From: an uncultured Lachnospiraceae bacterium
GTDB lineage: Bacteria > Bacillota > Clostridia > Lachnospirales > Lachnospiraceae
Length of the DNA stretch: 16,886 bases
Direction: 5' to 3'
Assembly: GCA_905203555.1 (NCBI GenBank)
Contig: CAJKWK010000061.1
Location: 1 to 16,886 of the forward strand
A program made the position numbers and the translations under genes. The notes under the pieces were generated by a model, which was given only the letters and a program-made list of their open reading frames with translations, did not search any database and was not told where the DNA came from. This document shows, one piece after another, positions 1 to 7,263 of the stretch; position 1 is the stretch's first letter; every line of letters starts with the position of its first letter.

Positions 1-10
1 AACTGTATGC

Positions 11-45
11 GTGTCAAAAGTCATTGAAAAATCGACTTTTGACAC
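11..45. repeat. Long inverted repeat at window edge
   Basis: The 12-bp arms GTGTCAAAAGTC (11-22) and GACTTTTGACAC (34-45) are perfect reverse complements around an 11-nt loop. No T-run follows on either strand, so it is not a classic intrinsic terminator. It may be the tail of a gene outside the window, a two-fold protein site, or a dispersed repeat. Confidence 0.5.
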
Positions 46-212
46 TTACATCATAAAATATATGTACATAAAAATGATTACGAGAAAGCACTGCAGTCAA
101 TTCGTTAATTTTGAAACTTTTTTGTTTTATTGGAAATCATTGTGTAATATTTTCTTTTTTAATTTGATTTATTTGATATTCTCTTATTCAATTGCAGAAA
201 TCTATCGTTGAT

Positions 213-249
213 AATAGCAGTAAGAATTCTAAACATTCTTGCTGCTATT
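213..249 (+). terminator. Stem-loop with T-run, probable terminator
   Basis: A 15-bp stem (213-227 with 235-249, one G-T pair) closes a 7-nt loop, and TTTTAT overlaps and follows the right arm. It probably ends transcription that enters from the left, isolating the sigma operon. The T-run is short, so strength is uncertain. Confidence 0.5.
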
Positions 250-255
250 TTATAA

Positions 256-284
256 TTGAAATAATGAAAATCAAAAACTATAAA
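256..284 (+). promoter_or_regulatory. Candidate sigma-A promoter of the sigma/anti-sigma operon
   Basis: TTGAAA (256-261), a 17-bp spacer and TATAAA (279-284) match the vegetative consensus at 5 of 6 bases in each box. Start would be near 291, leaving a leader of about 110 nt. Further down, TGAAAC (297-302) resembles an ECF -35 box and could mark an autoregulated promoter, but I see no good matching -10. In DNA this AT-rich, chance matches are possible. Confidence 0.4.
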
Positions 285-400
285 TAAAAATATATTTGAA
301 ACTTTTAGCATTGTTTTTTTGTATATATAACGAAACATAAATATTAGATCCTTTATTATCACAATGTCTGATTACGCCATAAATACCAGGGGGTGATTTT

Positions 401-946
401 ATGAATTATGCTGATCTTATTTCTCGTTTAAAAGAAAAAGACCCAAAAGCATTAGAAGAAATAATATGTCAATACAATGCGTATGTTGCTACTATTGTTT
501 TTAACACTTTAGAAGGATGTGCCGATATTCTTGATATGCAAGCAGTGGTTAATAACATATTTTTCACTTTATGGGAGAATGCAGAAAAAATAGATGCTGA
601 AAAATATGATGATTTAAAGCCATATTTAGGAGCCATAGCAAGAAATCTTTCGTTAAATGAAAAAAGAAAAAGAATGTTGCACCTTCCATTTGATGAACAG
701 ATTTTTTTGACAGTCAATGATGCGTTTTCTCAAATTGAATTACGTAAAGTGTTATTAGATACTCTAAAAGGATTACGTGCTGAATATCAGATTGTTCTGA
801 TAAAATTTTACTTTCAGGGAAAAACCATTGAGCAGATTGCCAAAGAAGAAAAAAAGTCACCATCAACAATTAAAACATGGCTTAAAAGAAGTCGTGAAAA
901 ACTAAAAATAGCTTTAGAGGAAGGGGGCTTTATGTATGAAAATTAA
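401..946 (+). CDS. ECF-type RNA polymerase sigma factor
   Basis: This 181-residue protein has the two-domain layout of a group 4 (extracytoplasmic function) sigma factor. A region-2-like helical part (about residues 8-95) contains the stretch AVVNNIFFTLWENAEKI. A region-4 helix-turn-helix (about 115-172) contains TIEQIAKEEKKSPSTIKTWL, the -35 recognition helix, followed by a basic tail. The start is fixed by a very strong site, AGGGGGTGAT, just before ATG. The gene overlaps the next by 11 bp, so the two are translationally coupled, the usual arrangement of an ECF sigma factor with its membrane anti-sigma factor. It would redirect RNA polymerase to a small regulon, probably for envelope or antimicrobial stress (inference). 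Codons are strongly AT-rich compared with the transporter downstream. Class is confident; subgroup and signal are not. Confidence 0.88.
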   Translation: MNYADLISRLKEKDPKALEEIICQYNAYVATIVFNTLEGCADILDMQAVVNNIFFTLWENAEKIDAEKYDDLKPYLGAIARNLSLNEKRKRMLHLPFDEQIFLTVNDAFSQIELRKVLLDTLKGLRAEYQIVLIKFYFQGKTIEQIAKEEKKSPSTIKTWLKRSREKLKIALEEGGFMYEN

Positions 947-1727
947 CCTTTTTGATATGTTTGATTTAATTTCAGAGGAGTCATTAGATATATTAATTGA
1001 TCATGAAAAAAATGAAAAAACAGAAGATATTATATCTCAAAATTTTAATCATGAAATAACAGTTCAAAATGTTATGGATATGATTCCAAAAAAGAAAAAG
1101 ATGCAAAAAAATCCATGGAAAATTCGTTTACTTATTGCTGCCATTATGTTACTGACAATTGGCTCAACAGTTTTAGCAACTAAGAAATTGTCCATTGAAG
1201 AAGGCGGGATAGAATTAATAAATGATAAAAATGCTCATTTAATAGGAAAAGAATTAACGAATAATGCAGAAAAAAACTCTACTTCCAAGGAATCTTCAAA
1301 GACAGTATATAATATTATTGAAGAGAGCAGTATTGTAAAGGCAGTAGAAAAAGATGCTCATATACCACGAATTGCAGAAGAAATTGCTGTAACTGAAAAA
1401 GATGGGGTCTTTTTAGTTCCAGAAGTTATATTTACAAATGATTCTATGGTTATCTTAAAAAAAGAAGATGGCAGCGGATGGAATCTTAAAAAGGGAGAAA
1501 CTTTGCAGGTTCAACTTAATTTGTATCCTTCTGAGATAAACTACGGCAGCGGTCAAGGCATTATATATCAATATATTTATAACGGAAAATTAATGAAGGA
1601 AGTATATTCTGAAATAGACTTATCTCAAAACTATGAATTGAAAGCCGCAAAATCAGGTGAGTACTACATCTGTCTTGTCGGTGCCAGTTCTGATCCCATT
1701 ACTATAGAGTACGGAAAAATTCAATAA
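936..1727 (+). CDS. Single-pass membrane protein, probable anti-sigma factor
   Basis: The 263-residue protein has an acidic, probably cytoplasmic N-terminus (about 1-50), a lysine-rich stretch (51-63), one membrane segment (about 64-82, core LLIAAIMLLTIGSTVL) and a long extracytoplasmic part rich in beta-type sequence (about 150-260). This is the topology of anti-sigma factors that hold an ECF sigma factor at the membrane and release it on an outside signal. The evidence for the role is context: the start ATG lies inside the end of the sigma gene (11-bp overlap), with GGAAGGGGGC as its ribosome binding site. I do not recognise a zinc-binding anti-sigma motif (HxxxCxxC) or a named family in the outer domain, so this would be a zinc-independent type if the role is right. 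It could instead be a sigma-regulated envelope protein. Confidence 0.65.
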   Translation: MKINLFDMFDLISEESLDILIDHEKNEKTEDIISQNFNHEITVQNVMDMIPKKKKMQKNPWKIRLLIAAIMLLTIGSTVLATKKLSIEEGGIELINDKNAHLIGKELTNNAEKNSTSKESSKTVYNIIEESSIVKAVEKDAHIPRIAEEIAVTEKDGVFLVPEVIFTNDSMVILKKEDGSGWNLKKGETLQVQLNLYPSEINYGSGQGIIYQYIYNGKLMKEVYSEIDLSQNYELKAAKSGEYYICLVGASSDPITIEYGKIQ

Positions 1728-1771
1728 AAATGGAACTACATTTTCTATAAATACAAATTAATTCTGTAACT

Positions 1772-1796
1772 CAAAACAGTCCACCGGACTGTTTTG
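1772..1796 (+). terminator. Tight stem-loop terminator after the sigma operon
   Basis: An 11-bp perfect stem (CAAAACAGTCC at 1772-1782 and its complement at 1786-1796) closes a 3-nt loop, 44 bp after the anti-sigma stop. The right arm ends in GTTTTG. The unusually symmetric form also fits a dispersed palindromic repeat that doubles as a terminator. Confidence 0.6.
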
Positions 1797-1812
1797 TCGC
1801 ATGCATGGCAAC

Positions 1813-1859
1813 AAAAAAAGCCTTAAAACAACGTTTCTACGCAGTTTTTAAGGCTTTTT
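1813..1859 (-). terminator. Terminator of tRNA-Trp (possibly bidirectional)
   Basis: A 14-bp perfect stem (1815-1828 with 1846-1859) encloses a 17-nt loop. On the - strand it follows the tRNA 3' end by 4 nt and ends in seven T. On + it ends in five T, so it could also back up the sigma operon terminator. Confidence 0.85.
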
Positions 1860-1863
1860 CTAG

Positions 1864-1934
1864 CAGGGGATGAGAGAATCGAACTCCCACCAAAGGTTTT
1901 GGAGACCCCTATCATACCATTTGACCAATCCCCT
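1864..1934 (-). tRNA. tRNA-Trp, anticodon CCA
   Basis: Read on the - strand, the 71-nt molecule folds into a full cloverleaf. It has a 7-bp acceptor stem (AGGGGAT with ATCCCCT), a D-arm with the GG pair in loop AATGGTA, a 5-bp anticodon stem with two G-T pairs, anticodon loop CTCCAAA, a 4-nt variable loop and a T-arm with loop TTCGATT. The anticodon is CCA (reads UGG, tryptophan). The discriminator is G, as usual for tRNA-Trp. The 3' CCA is not encoded (the next bases are CTA), so it must be added after transcription. It is a single-gene unit with its own promoter and terminator. Confidence 0.95.
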
Positions 1935-1956
1935 ATGATGTCGCTGACACTTAGAT

Positions 1957-1985
1957 ATTATATCCGCCATACACTGTTTTGTCAA
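1957..1985 (-). promoter_or_regulatory. Consensus promoter of tRNA-Trp
   Basis: On the - strand, TTGACA (1985-1980), a 17-bp spacer and TATAAT (1962-1957) match the vegetative consensus exactly. The predicted start is near 1950, about 16 nt before the mature tRNA 5' end, as expected for a strongly expressed stable RNA. Confidence 0.9.
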
Positions 1986-2002
1986 GAATTTTTTTCTCAG
2001 TC

Positions 2003-2031
2003 TTTCCAAGAACTTACAACCATGCTATAAT
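2003..2031 (+). promoter_or_regulatory. Extended -10 promoter of the SulP gene
   Basis: TTTCCA (2003-2008), a 17-bp spacer and TATAAT (2026-2031) are preceded by TGC, giving an extended -10 element. It runs divergently from the tRNA-Trp promoter, with 17 bp between their -35 boxes. The start would be near 2038, giving a leader of about 57 nt. Confidence 0.7.
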
Positions 2032-2094
2032 CTTCATGCTGCATTCATATATTTTAACAGCAAATCATTACAAAAGAGGGGGATTTTTTCTAGT

Positions 2095-3744
2095 ATGGAA
2101 ACTTTAAAACCTATGTTGCTTACGACTCTCAAGAATTACAGTCGTACACAATTCATCAAAGATGTTACTGCCGGAATCATCGTGGCGATCATTGCACTTC
2201 CACTGTCCATTGCTCTGGCACTTGCTTCAGGTGTTGGTCCGGAAGCAGGTATCTTTACCGCCATTGTTGCCGGATTTGTCAGTTCTGCTCTCGGTGGAAG
2301 TACCGTGCAGATTTCCGGTCCTACCGCAGCGTTTGCAACCATCGTAGCAGGTATTGTCGCTGCCGATGGCATTGACGGTCTGATTGTCTCCACAATCCTT
2401 GCCGGTATCTTTTTGATCATCATGGGATTCTGCCACTTTGGAAGCTTGATTAAATTTATTCCATTTACCATTACCACCGGCTTTACTTCCGGTATCGCCG
2501 TTACGATTGTCATCGGGCAATTGAAGGACTTCTTCGGTCTTACTTATCCAAACGGAGTAAGTCCGATCGAAACATTAGAGAAACTGAAAGTATTCTTCCA
2601 GAATCTCATTACTGTAAATATAGATGCCCTGATCGTTGGCGGTGTCAGTCTTGCGATCCTGATTATTTCGCCGATGATCTTTAAGAAAATTCCGGGATCT
2701 CTTCTGGCAGTAATCGGCGGTATCTTAATGGTCAAATTCCTGCCATTAAAAGCAAATACGATTGGAGATCTTTACACCATCAGTAATAGTCTCCCATCTT
2801 TTCAGTTTCCGGAATTAAATCTGGAACTGTTGCAGTCCGCTGTGCCAAATGCATTTACAATCGCGATTCTGGCAGCAATCGAGTCACTTCTGTCCTGTGT
2901 TGTTGCTGACGGTATGACAGGAACTAAACATCGTTCAGACATGGAACTTGTCGCACAAGGAGCCGGTAACGTCGCTTCCGCATTATTCGGCGGAATCCCT
3001 GCCACCGGAGCAATTGCAAGAACCGCAGCAAACATCAAAAACGGCGGCCGCACTCCGATTGCAGGTATGGTACACTCTGTCACTCTGATTATTGTCCTTG
3101 TTATACTAATGCCTTATGCCGGACTGATTCCAATGCCGACCATCGCTGCGATTCTCTTTGTAGTCGCTTACAACATGTGTCAATGGCGCACATTTGTCCA
3201 CCTGGTCAAAACATCTACCAAGAGTGATATTGCCGTTCTTCTGATCACATTTGTACTGACCATCGCCTTTGATCTGGTCGTCGCAATTGAAATTGGTATG
3301 ATTTTGGCGTGTCTGCTTTTTATCAAGCGTATGAGCGATGAAACGCAAGTTCGTGGCTGGACCTACGTTGAGCACGACAGTAAAAAAATGGATCAGCATT
3401 TACAAGAGCTTCCACTCCAGATCCGCGTATACGAAATTACCGGACCATTATTTTTCGGTGCGGCAGATGCCATTGAGCATATCATAGTTAAAGAATTTAC
3501 TACCTGTCTGATCCTGCGTATGCGAAGTGTTCCGGCTCTTGACAGCACTGCGCTAAATGCCCTGACAGATCTTGTAAACTTTTGCAAAAAGAAAAATATT
3601 ACCGTAATATTCTCTCACGTAAACGAGCAGCCGATGAAAGTAATGAGAAAATCCAAATTTATCGAAATTGTCGGTGAAGAAAACTTCTGTCCAAATATCA
3701 AGGCAGCCTTGAAACGTGCAGAAACAATCATTGAAAATGAATAA
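2095..3744 (+). CDS. SulP-family inorganic anion transporter with STAS domain
   Basis: This 549-residue protein is a full-length SulP (SLC26-type) carrier. The membrane part (about 20-410) begins with the family signature region, including LPLSIALALASGVGPEAG and ISGPTAAF (73-80), and continues through repeated hydrophobic helices. A cytoplasmic STAS domain follows (about 440-545) with the diagnostic VPALDSTALNAL stretch, where Asp483-Ser484 lies at the position phosphorylated in anti-sigma antagonists. SulP proteins move sulfate, bicarbonate or dicarboxylates, usually with H+ or Na+. The substrate cannot be read from sequence and no sulfur or carbonate genes adjoin it. Ribosome binding site is AGAGGGGGA, about 10 nt from ATG. 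The gene is monocistronic, with its own promoter and a terminator 9 bp after the stop. Many codons end in C, unlike the AT-rich sigma operon upstream. Confidence 0.95.
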   Translation: METLKPMLLTTLKNYSRTQFIKDVTAGIIVAIIALPLSIALALASGVGPEAGIFTAIVAGFVSSALGGSTVQISGPTAAFATIVAGIVAADGIDGLIVSTILAGIFLIIMGFCHFGSLIKFIPFTITTGFTSGIAVTIVIGQLKDFFGLTYPNGVSPIETLEKLKVFFQNLITVNIDALIVGGVSLAILIISPMIFKKIPGSLLAVIGGILMVKFLPLKANTIGDLYTISNSLPSFQFPELNLELLQSAVPNAFTIAILAAIESLLSCVVADGMTGTKHRSDMELVAQGAGNVASALFGGIPATGAIARTAANIKNGGRTPIAGMVHSVTLIIVLVILMPYAGLIPMPTIAAILFVVAYNMCQWRTFVHLVKTSTKSDIAVLLITFVLTIAFDLVVAIEIGMILACLLFIKRMSDETQVRGWTYVEHDSKKMDQHLQELPLQIRVYEITGPLFFGAADAIEHIIVKEFTTCLILRMRSVPALDSTALNALTDLVNFCKKKNITVIFSHVNEQPMKVMRKSKFIEIVGEENFCPNIKAALKRAETIIENE

Positions 3745-3752
3745 ATCGTTCA

Positions 3753-3788
3753 AAAAAGGCAGATGTTGTTTCAAACCTCTGCCTTTTT
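3753..3788. terminator. Bidirectional terminator between SulP gene and dapA
   Basis: An 11-bp stem (AAAAAGGCAGA at 3753-3763 with TCTGCCTTTTT at 3778-3788) encloses a 14-nt loop between two convergent genes. T-runs on both strands let it end the transporter transcript on + and the dapA transcript on -. Confidence 0.85.
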
Positions 3789-3824
3789 CATACTATTCTC
3801 TATTCTTTTGTTTTCCTTTTTCAA

Positions 3825-4709
3825 TTAGAGAAGACCAAACTCCTGCATTGCCTTTCTAAGCACTTCTTTGTGCTGTGGTTCGATCTCTGTCAATGGTCCT
3901 CTCAGCGGTCCGCACTCTTTTCCCAGCAGGTTCATTGCAGCCTTTACCGGAATCGGATTCACTTCACAGAACAATGCATCACAAAGCGGCAATGCTTTCA
4001 ACTGCATCTCACGACTTCCTTCTAAATCGCCGCTCAAATATTTATATACCATATCGTGTACATAAGTCGGTGCAATATTGGATAATACGGAAATCACACC
4101 AATTCCACCGAGTGAAAGCAATGGTACTACCTGATCATCATTTCCTGAATACATATCAATATTGCCATCACATAAATGCATAATCTTTGCTACATTACTA
4201 ATATCTCCGGATGCCTCCTTGATTCCTACAATATATTCAGAATCCTTTACCAGTTTTGCAACTGTCTCCGGCTGCAGTGCACACCCCGTACGACTTGGTA
4301 CATTATACAAAATCGCCGGAACCTTTGCTTCCTCTGCAATCTTTGTATAGTGTGCAATCAAACCGTTCTGTGTAGCCTTATTGTAATATGGTGTTACAAG
4401 CAAAACACCTTCTGCTCCGGCCTCCGCAGCTTCTTTTGACATCTGAACAGCAGTTGCAGTACAATTGGACCCGGTTCCTGCAATCACAGGAATCCGATGG
4501 TTCACCCGGTCAATTGCAAACCGAATAACCTTCATGTGCTCTTCCTCTGACATCGTTGCTGATTCACCGGTTGTTCCACATATAATAATAGAATCTGTCT
4601 GTCCGGCAATCTGCTCTTCCAGAATCTCATCCAGTTTCTCATAATTAACTTCTAAATTATCCTTCATCGGTGTAATAATTGCTACACCTGCACCTTTAAA
4701 AATCGTCAC
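3825..4709 (-). CDS. dapA: 4-hydroxy-tetrahydrodipicolinate synthase
   Basis: DapA condenses pyruvate with aspartate semialdehyde, the first step of the lysine/diaminopimelate branch that feeds cell-wall cross-links. The 294-residue length fits the family (about 290). The TIM-barrel catalytic residues are all visible: the CGTTGES loop (Thr46, Thr47), Tyr135 in LYNVPSRTG with Arg140, and the Schiff-base Lys164 in VGIKEASGD, plus the GNDDQ motif. I start it at GTG 4709, read as MTIFKGAGVAIITPMKD. The frame is open to an ATG at 4763, but that lies upstream of the predicted transcription start near 4741, and the extra 18 residues do not fit the family. AAGAAAAGGAA is the ribosome binding site, 11 nt before GTG. 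It is a single-gene unit with no other lysine gene nearby, and no lysine riboswitch fits in the short leader. Confidence 0.95.
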   Translation of the reverse strand: MTIFKGAGVAIITPMKDNLEVNYEKLDEILEEQIAGQTDSIIICGTTGESATMSEEEHMKVIRFAIDRVNHRIPVIAGTGSNCTATAVQMSKEAAEAGAEGVLLVTPYYNKATQNGLIAHYTKIAEEAKVPAILYNVPSRTGCALQPETVAKLVKDSEYIVGIKEASGDISNVAKIMHLCDGNIDMYSGNDDQVVPLLSLGGIGVISVLSNIAPTYVHDMVYKYLSGDLEGSREMQLKALPLCDALFCEVNPIPVKAAMNLLGKECGPLRGPLTEIEPQHKEVLRKAMQEFGLL

Positions 4710-4747
4710 TGTATTCACGTTCCTTTTCTTCGAATTATTCAATTTAA

Positions 4748-4776
4748 AGGATAACATTGCCACGAATCATTGTCAA
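4748..4776 (-). promoter_or_regulatory. Promoter of dapA
   Basis: On the - strand, TTGACA (4776-4771), a 17-bp spacer and TATCCT (4753-4748) form a good vegetative promoter. The -35 box overlaps the last codons of the upstream lipoprotein gene, so dapA can be expressed independently of it. Confidence 0.7.
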
Positions 4777-5444
4777 GAATGTTCCTCTTCCAGCAACAGT
4801 TTTCTTGAAATTAATTTTCCATCCAATGTCTGTAAATCTTCTTTCCGGATTTCATACGTTTTCCTGTCTTTCTTTTCAATATGAAGTTCCAGTTTCTCCG
4901 CCGTTCCATATTTCACTCCCGAATCCATGGCATTTTTTAAAATATCATAATATAACTGATACACCTGCTCCTGAATTTCCTCATCTGACGGCATAGGTTC
5001 TCCATTCATCACTGCATCCGTAATACTTTTTGCATACACTTCCGCCTCTGCCTGAAAGCTATGATATGTATCATCAAATAATGTGATTGGTTCTATCGTG
5101 ACAATTGTTTTATAACTCCCGTCCTTTTCTTTTTGAGCTTCACCGACAGAATATTTCACTTGTTTTAAAATCTGTCCAAATAACTCCCGATACTGCATCT
5201 CCAATTCTGCTGATAATTTCTCAGATTTAAATGCCTGCATTGTAACATCCAGATTATTCTGAAAAATCTTTTGCGCGTCCTCCTCTGTAATTCCGGTCAA
5301 TTCTATATACGTTTCTGTCTGGTTTTTATAAGAACTATCCAACACCGCTTTCACATATCCTGACGCATCAAAGGAACTGCAGCTACATAATAACACACAT
5401 ATACAAAAACTGATTACCACCGCCATTTGTTTTCTACTTTTCAA
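4773..5444 (-). CDS. Putative lipoprotein, function unknown
   Basis: The 223-residue protein starts with a lipoprotein signal peptide: basic MKSRKQ, a hydrophobic stretch (about 8-19) and lipobox L-C-S-C with Cys22 as the likely lipidated residue. The mature part is charged and mostly helical, and I do not recognise a catalytic motif. Its overall look recalls small Firmicutes lipoproteins of the DUF5105 kind, but that is only a resemblance. The start codon is TTG at 5444, chosen because AGAAAGGAG lies 9 nt upstream and because it supplies the basic N-region. The next ATG (5426) has no ribosome binding site. It follows the terminator at 5496-5525, so it may be fed by read-through or by a weak promoter I could not identify. 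The dapA promoter lies at its end. Confidence 0.75.
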   Translation of the reverse strand: MKSRKQMAVVISFCICVLLCSCSSFDASGYVKAVLDSSYKNQTETYIELTGITEEDAQKIFQNNLDVTMQAFKSEKLSAELEMQYRELFGQILKQVKYSVGEAQKEKDGSYKTIVTIEPITLFDDTYHSFQAEAEVYAKSITDAVMNGEPMPSDEEIQEQVYQLYYDILKNAMDSGVKYGTAEKLELHIEKKDRKTYEIRKEDLQTLDGKLISRKLLLEEEHS

Positions 5445-5495
5445 ACTGTATCTTCTCCTTTCTCTTTTTCCCTGTCACTCTACCACAAAAATATC

Positions 5496-5525
5496 AAAAA
5501 AAATGGAGAAGCCTGTCGCCTCTCC
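5496..5525 (-). terminator. Terminator of the DUF2812-PadR operon
   Basis: On the - strand, an 8-bp stem (GGAGAGGC pairing with GGCTTCTCC through one G-T pair) with a 5-nt loop spans 5525-5505 and is followed by nine T (5504-5496). It lies 14 bp after the padR stop. Confidence 0.9.
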
Positions 5526-5539
5526 ACCACAATTTTATA

Positions 5540-5860
5540 TTATGACTGATTTCGCAGAAAATACCTTCTGCCGTCTTCTACCATAATCTGCAGCCGTTCA
5601 TACTCCTGCATCAACATTTTCAATCCAATATCCGTAATCAGATACCACTTTCTTCTTCCTTCTTCCGCAGTTCTCTTAATAATATCATTCTCCTCAAACT
5701 TAGAAAGCATTGCATATAAGGTTCCCGGGCCAACCTTTACACGCCCGGCCGACAGCGTATCAACCTTATCCATGATATCTACCCCGCAGCACTCTTCCGT
5801 CAAAGCAAGGAGAATATAATACATGGGCTCTGTCAATGTTTGAAATTGCTCTCTTGCCAT
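5540..5860 (-). CDS. PadR-family transcriptional repressor
   Basis: This 106-residue single-domain regulator carries the PadR winged helix: a first helix with MYYILLALTEECCGVDIMD, the family hallmark VGPGTLYAMLSKFEENDII (43-61) as recognition helix region, and a wing with RRKWYLIT (69-76). A short C-terminal helix serves dimerisation. It is the last gene of a unit with two DUF2812 membrane proteins. PadR genes commonly sit beside such membrane proteins and repress them, so this one is probably the autoregulating repressor of the promoter at 8601-8629 (inference). Ribosome binding site is AGGAGGAGA, about 11 nt before ATG. The 53-bp gap to the upstream gene shows no terminator. A ligand cannot be predicted. 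Confidence 0.92.
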   Translation of the reverse strand: MAREQFQTLTEPMYYILLALTEECCGVDIMDKVDTLSAGRVKVGPGTLYAMLSKFEENDIIKRTAEEGRRKWYLITDIGLKMLMQEYERLQIMVEDGRRYFLRNQS

Positions 5861-5913
5861 CTGTCCATTCTCCTCCTTTCCTTCTCCAAATCAAATATCA
5901 TACAATGTTTTAT

Positions 5914-7230
5914 TTATTCAAGTTCTAGCTTTTCCCGAATAATCTCTACCTCTTCAGCATTCAATTCCTCCATCGTTCGAAGAAACAGCACCTCATTCAA
6001 ATACCGTATCTCGTAACAATATTTCTCAATATAGAAATCCGATTGGTAAACCCAGGCCTCTTGCGCTCCCCATAGTTCTTTACAATCAACTTTTTCTAAA
6101 AGATCTGTATTTTCTGAATCTCTTGCATATTCAAAACCACTCCACTTTTCCCTGGTTTTCCACATTCGCTCAATGACCCACGCATAAGGACTCTCACAGC
6201 CTTCATAAGACATCTGCTCTGGATTTACTTGACTATCCCCATAGCTAATATAATAGTCATACTTTTTACCAAGAATAGATTTTGATTCATTTCCTGAGAT
6301 AAATCGTTCCCCTGTTACTTCCTGAAAATCCTCTAGTACAAGAGGCGCTGAAGTTTTGCTCACCGGCGCCGCTGGCTCCTGCATCGATAATGCAATGAGC
6401 ACGCCTCCCAAGACAAAGATTCCGCCAAATCCCAAAAGCATTTGCAGCAACATACGATGCTCAATAGAAGTTTTTAAAAAGGAAGCAAGCGCTGCACTAA
6501 GTGCAATGGCAAATACTGGCGCTGCTGGCAGTAATGCCATCAGTATATCCTCTTTTATTCCTCCACTCCCCACTTCCAAAGCATGTACCACACACTCCAC
6601 TATCAGTGCCAAATACAACACTTCATAATAACGAATGCCGATTGTTTTTTTATAAACCGGGATTTTCCCTTCCGCAATCTGTCGTTTCTTTTTTCGCCTC
6701 CAGAGAAACGCCGCAAATGCATCTATAACCGAACCAAGCGCTAATAACAGAATAATTGTTAGAAAAAACAAACTTGAATTAAAAAATCCAAAATTATACA
6801 AACCTCTCCATGTAACCTTTATCGTGAATAGAATAACAGGCACGAGTACAAATGGGAGCCATAACCGTTCTCGTTCCGCTTTACAGATATTCTCATAACG
6901 TTCTTCCGGTGTAGCGATTGGGACTGCATCGTTCCTAATTGCTTTGAAAATGCAAAACTTTCGTTGTCCATCAATTAATTTCCAGCCTGCTGCCTCGCAG
7001 TATTCTGCAAATTCTTCCGCATCTTTCTCCGGCCTGCTGTCCCTGTCATCTCCTTTTGGAAATACTTCTACAGAATATTTTACTTTCCTTGGTTCTCCCT
7101 TTTCAAATACCAGCCCCAAACGCCACTCTTTAAAATGCCAGCCCTTTGCAGCCTGTTCCTCAAGATATTTTGCAAAGGCATCGCACTCCCGATACTTATA
7201 ATTTTTGAACCTTCGTTTGACTTCTTTCAT
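5914..7230 (-). CDS. DUF2812 multi-pass membrane protein (paralogue 2)
   Basis: The 438-residue protein has an N-terminal DUF2812 domain (about 5-115), with the landmarks ECDAFAKYLEEQAAKGWHFK and VFPKGDDRDSRP. Five predicted membrane segments follow (about 123-140, 153-176, 203-220, 229-252, 261-282), then a C-terminal extracytoplasmic domain (about 295-438). Its first 120 residues closely match the upstream gene, so the two arose by tandem duplication. The start is ATG 7230 because AAAGAGGTG lies just upstream; an ATG at 7251 in the same frame would place that ribosome binding site inside the gene. The gap to the upstream gene is 33 bp. DUF2812 proteins are usual partners of PadR repressors, but their biochemical role is not known to me; a part in envelope or drug response is only a guess from that association. 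Confidence 0.87.
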   Translation of the reverse strand: MKEVKRRFKNYKYRECDAFAKYLEEQAAKGWHFKEWRLGLVFEKGEPRKVKYSVEVFPKGDDRDSRPEKDAEEFAEYCEAAGWKLIDGQRKFCIFKAIRNDAVPIATPEERYENICKAERERLWLPFVLVPVILFTIKVTWRGLYNFGFFNSSLFFLTIILLLALGSVIDAFAAFLWRRKKKRQIAEGKIPVYKKTIGIRYYEVLYLALIVECVVHALEVGSGGIKEDILMALLPAAPVFAIALSAALASFLKTSIEHRMLLQMLLGFGGIFVLGGVLIALSMQEPAAPVSKTSAPLVLEDFQEVTGERFISGNESKSILGKKYDYYISYGDSQVNPEQMSYEGCESPYAWVIERMWKTREKWSGFEYARDSENTDLLEKVDCKELWGAQEAWVYQSDFYIEKYCYEIRYLNEVLFLRTMEELNAEEVEIIREKLELE

Positions 7231-7263
7231 ATTGTCACCTCTTTCCTGCAAGCCGACTCCCTT

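Larger units (their letters stand above)
46..400. other. AT-rich intergenic region before the sigma factor gene
   Basis: This stretch is very AT-rich and I see no convincing gene in it. An open frame at 11-211 (+) begins inside the inverted repeat, lacks a ribosome binding site and has no recognisable domain. The region holds the hairpin at 213-249 and a candidate promoter at 256-284, both listed separately. Confidence 0.6.

Noticed and set aside
11..211. Open frame of 66 codons on +
   Set aside because: It starts with GTG inside an inverted repeat, has no ribosome binding site and the composition of random AT-rich DNA.
159..362. Open frame of 67 codons on -
   Set aside because: No ribosome binding site; it runs through a terminator-like hairpin and the promoter region of the sigma operon.
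4710..4763. Longer dapA starting at ATG 4763
   Set aside because: That ATG lies upstream of the predicted transcription start and has no ribosome binding site; the family begins at the GTG at 4709.
4710..4772. Lysine riboswitch upstream of dapA
   Set aside because: The leader after the predicted start is only about 30 nt, far too short for the aptamer.
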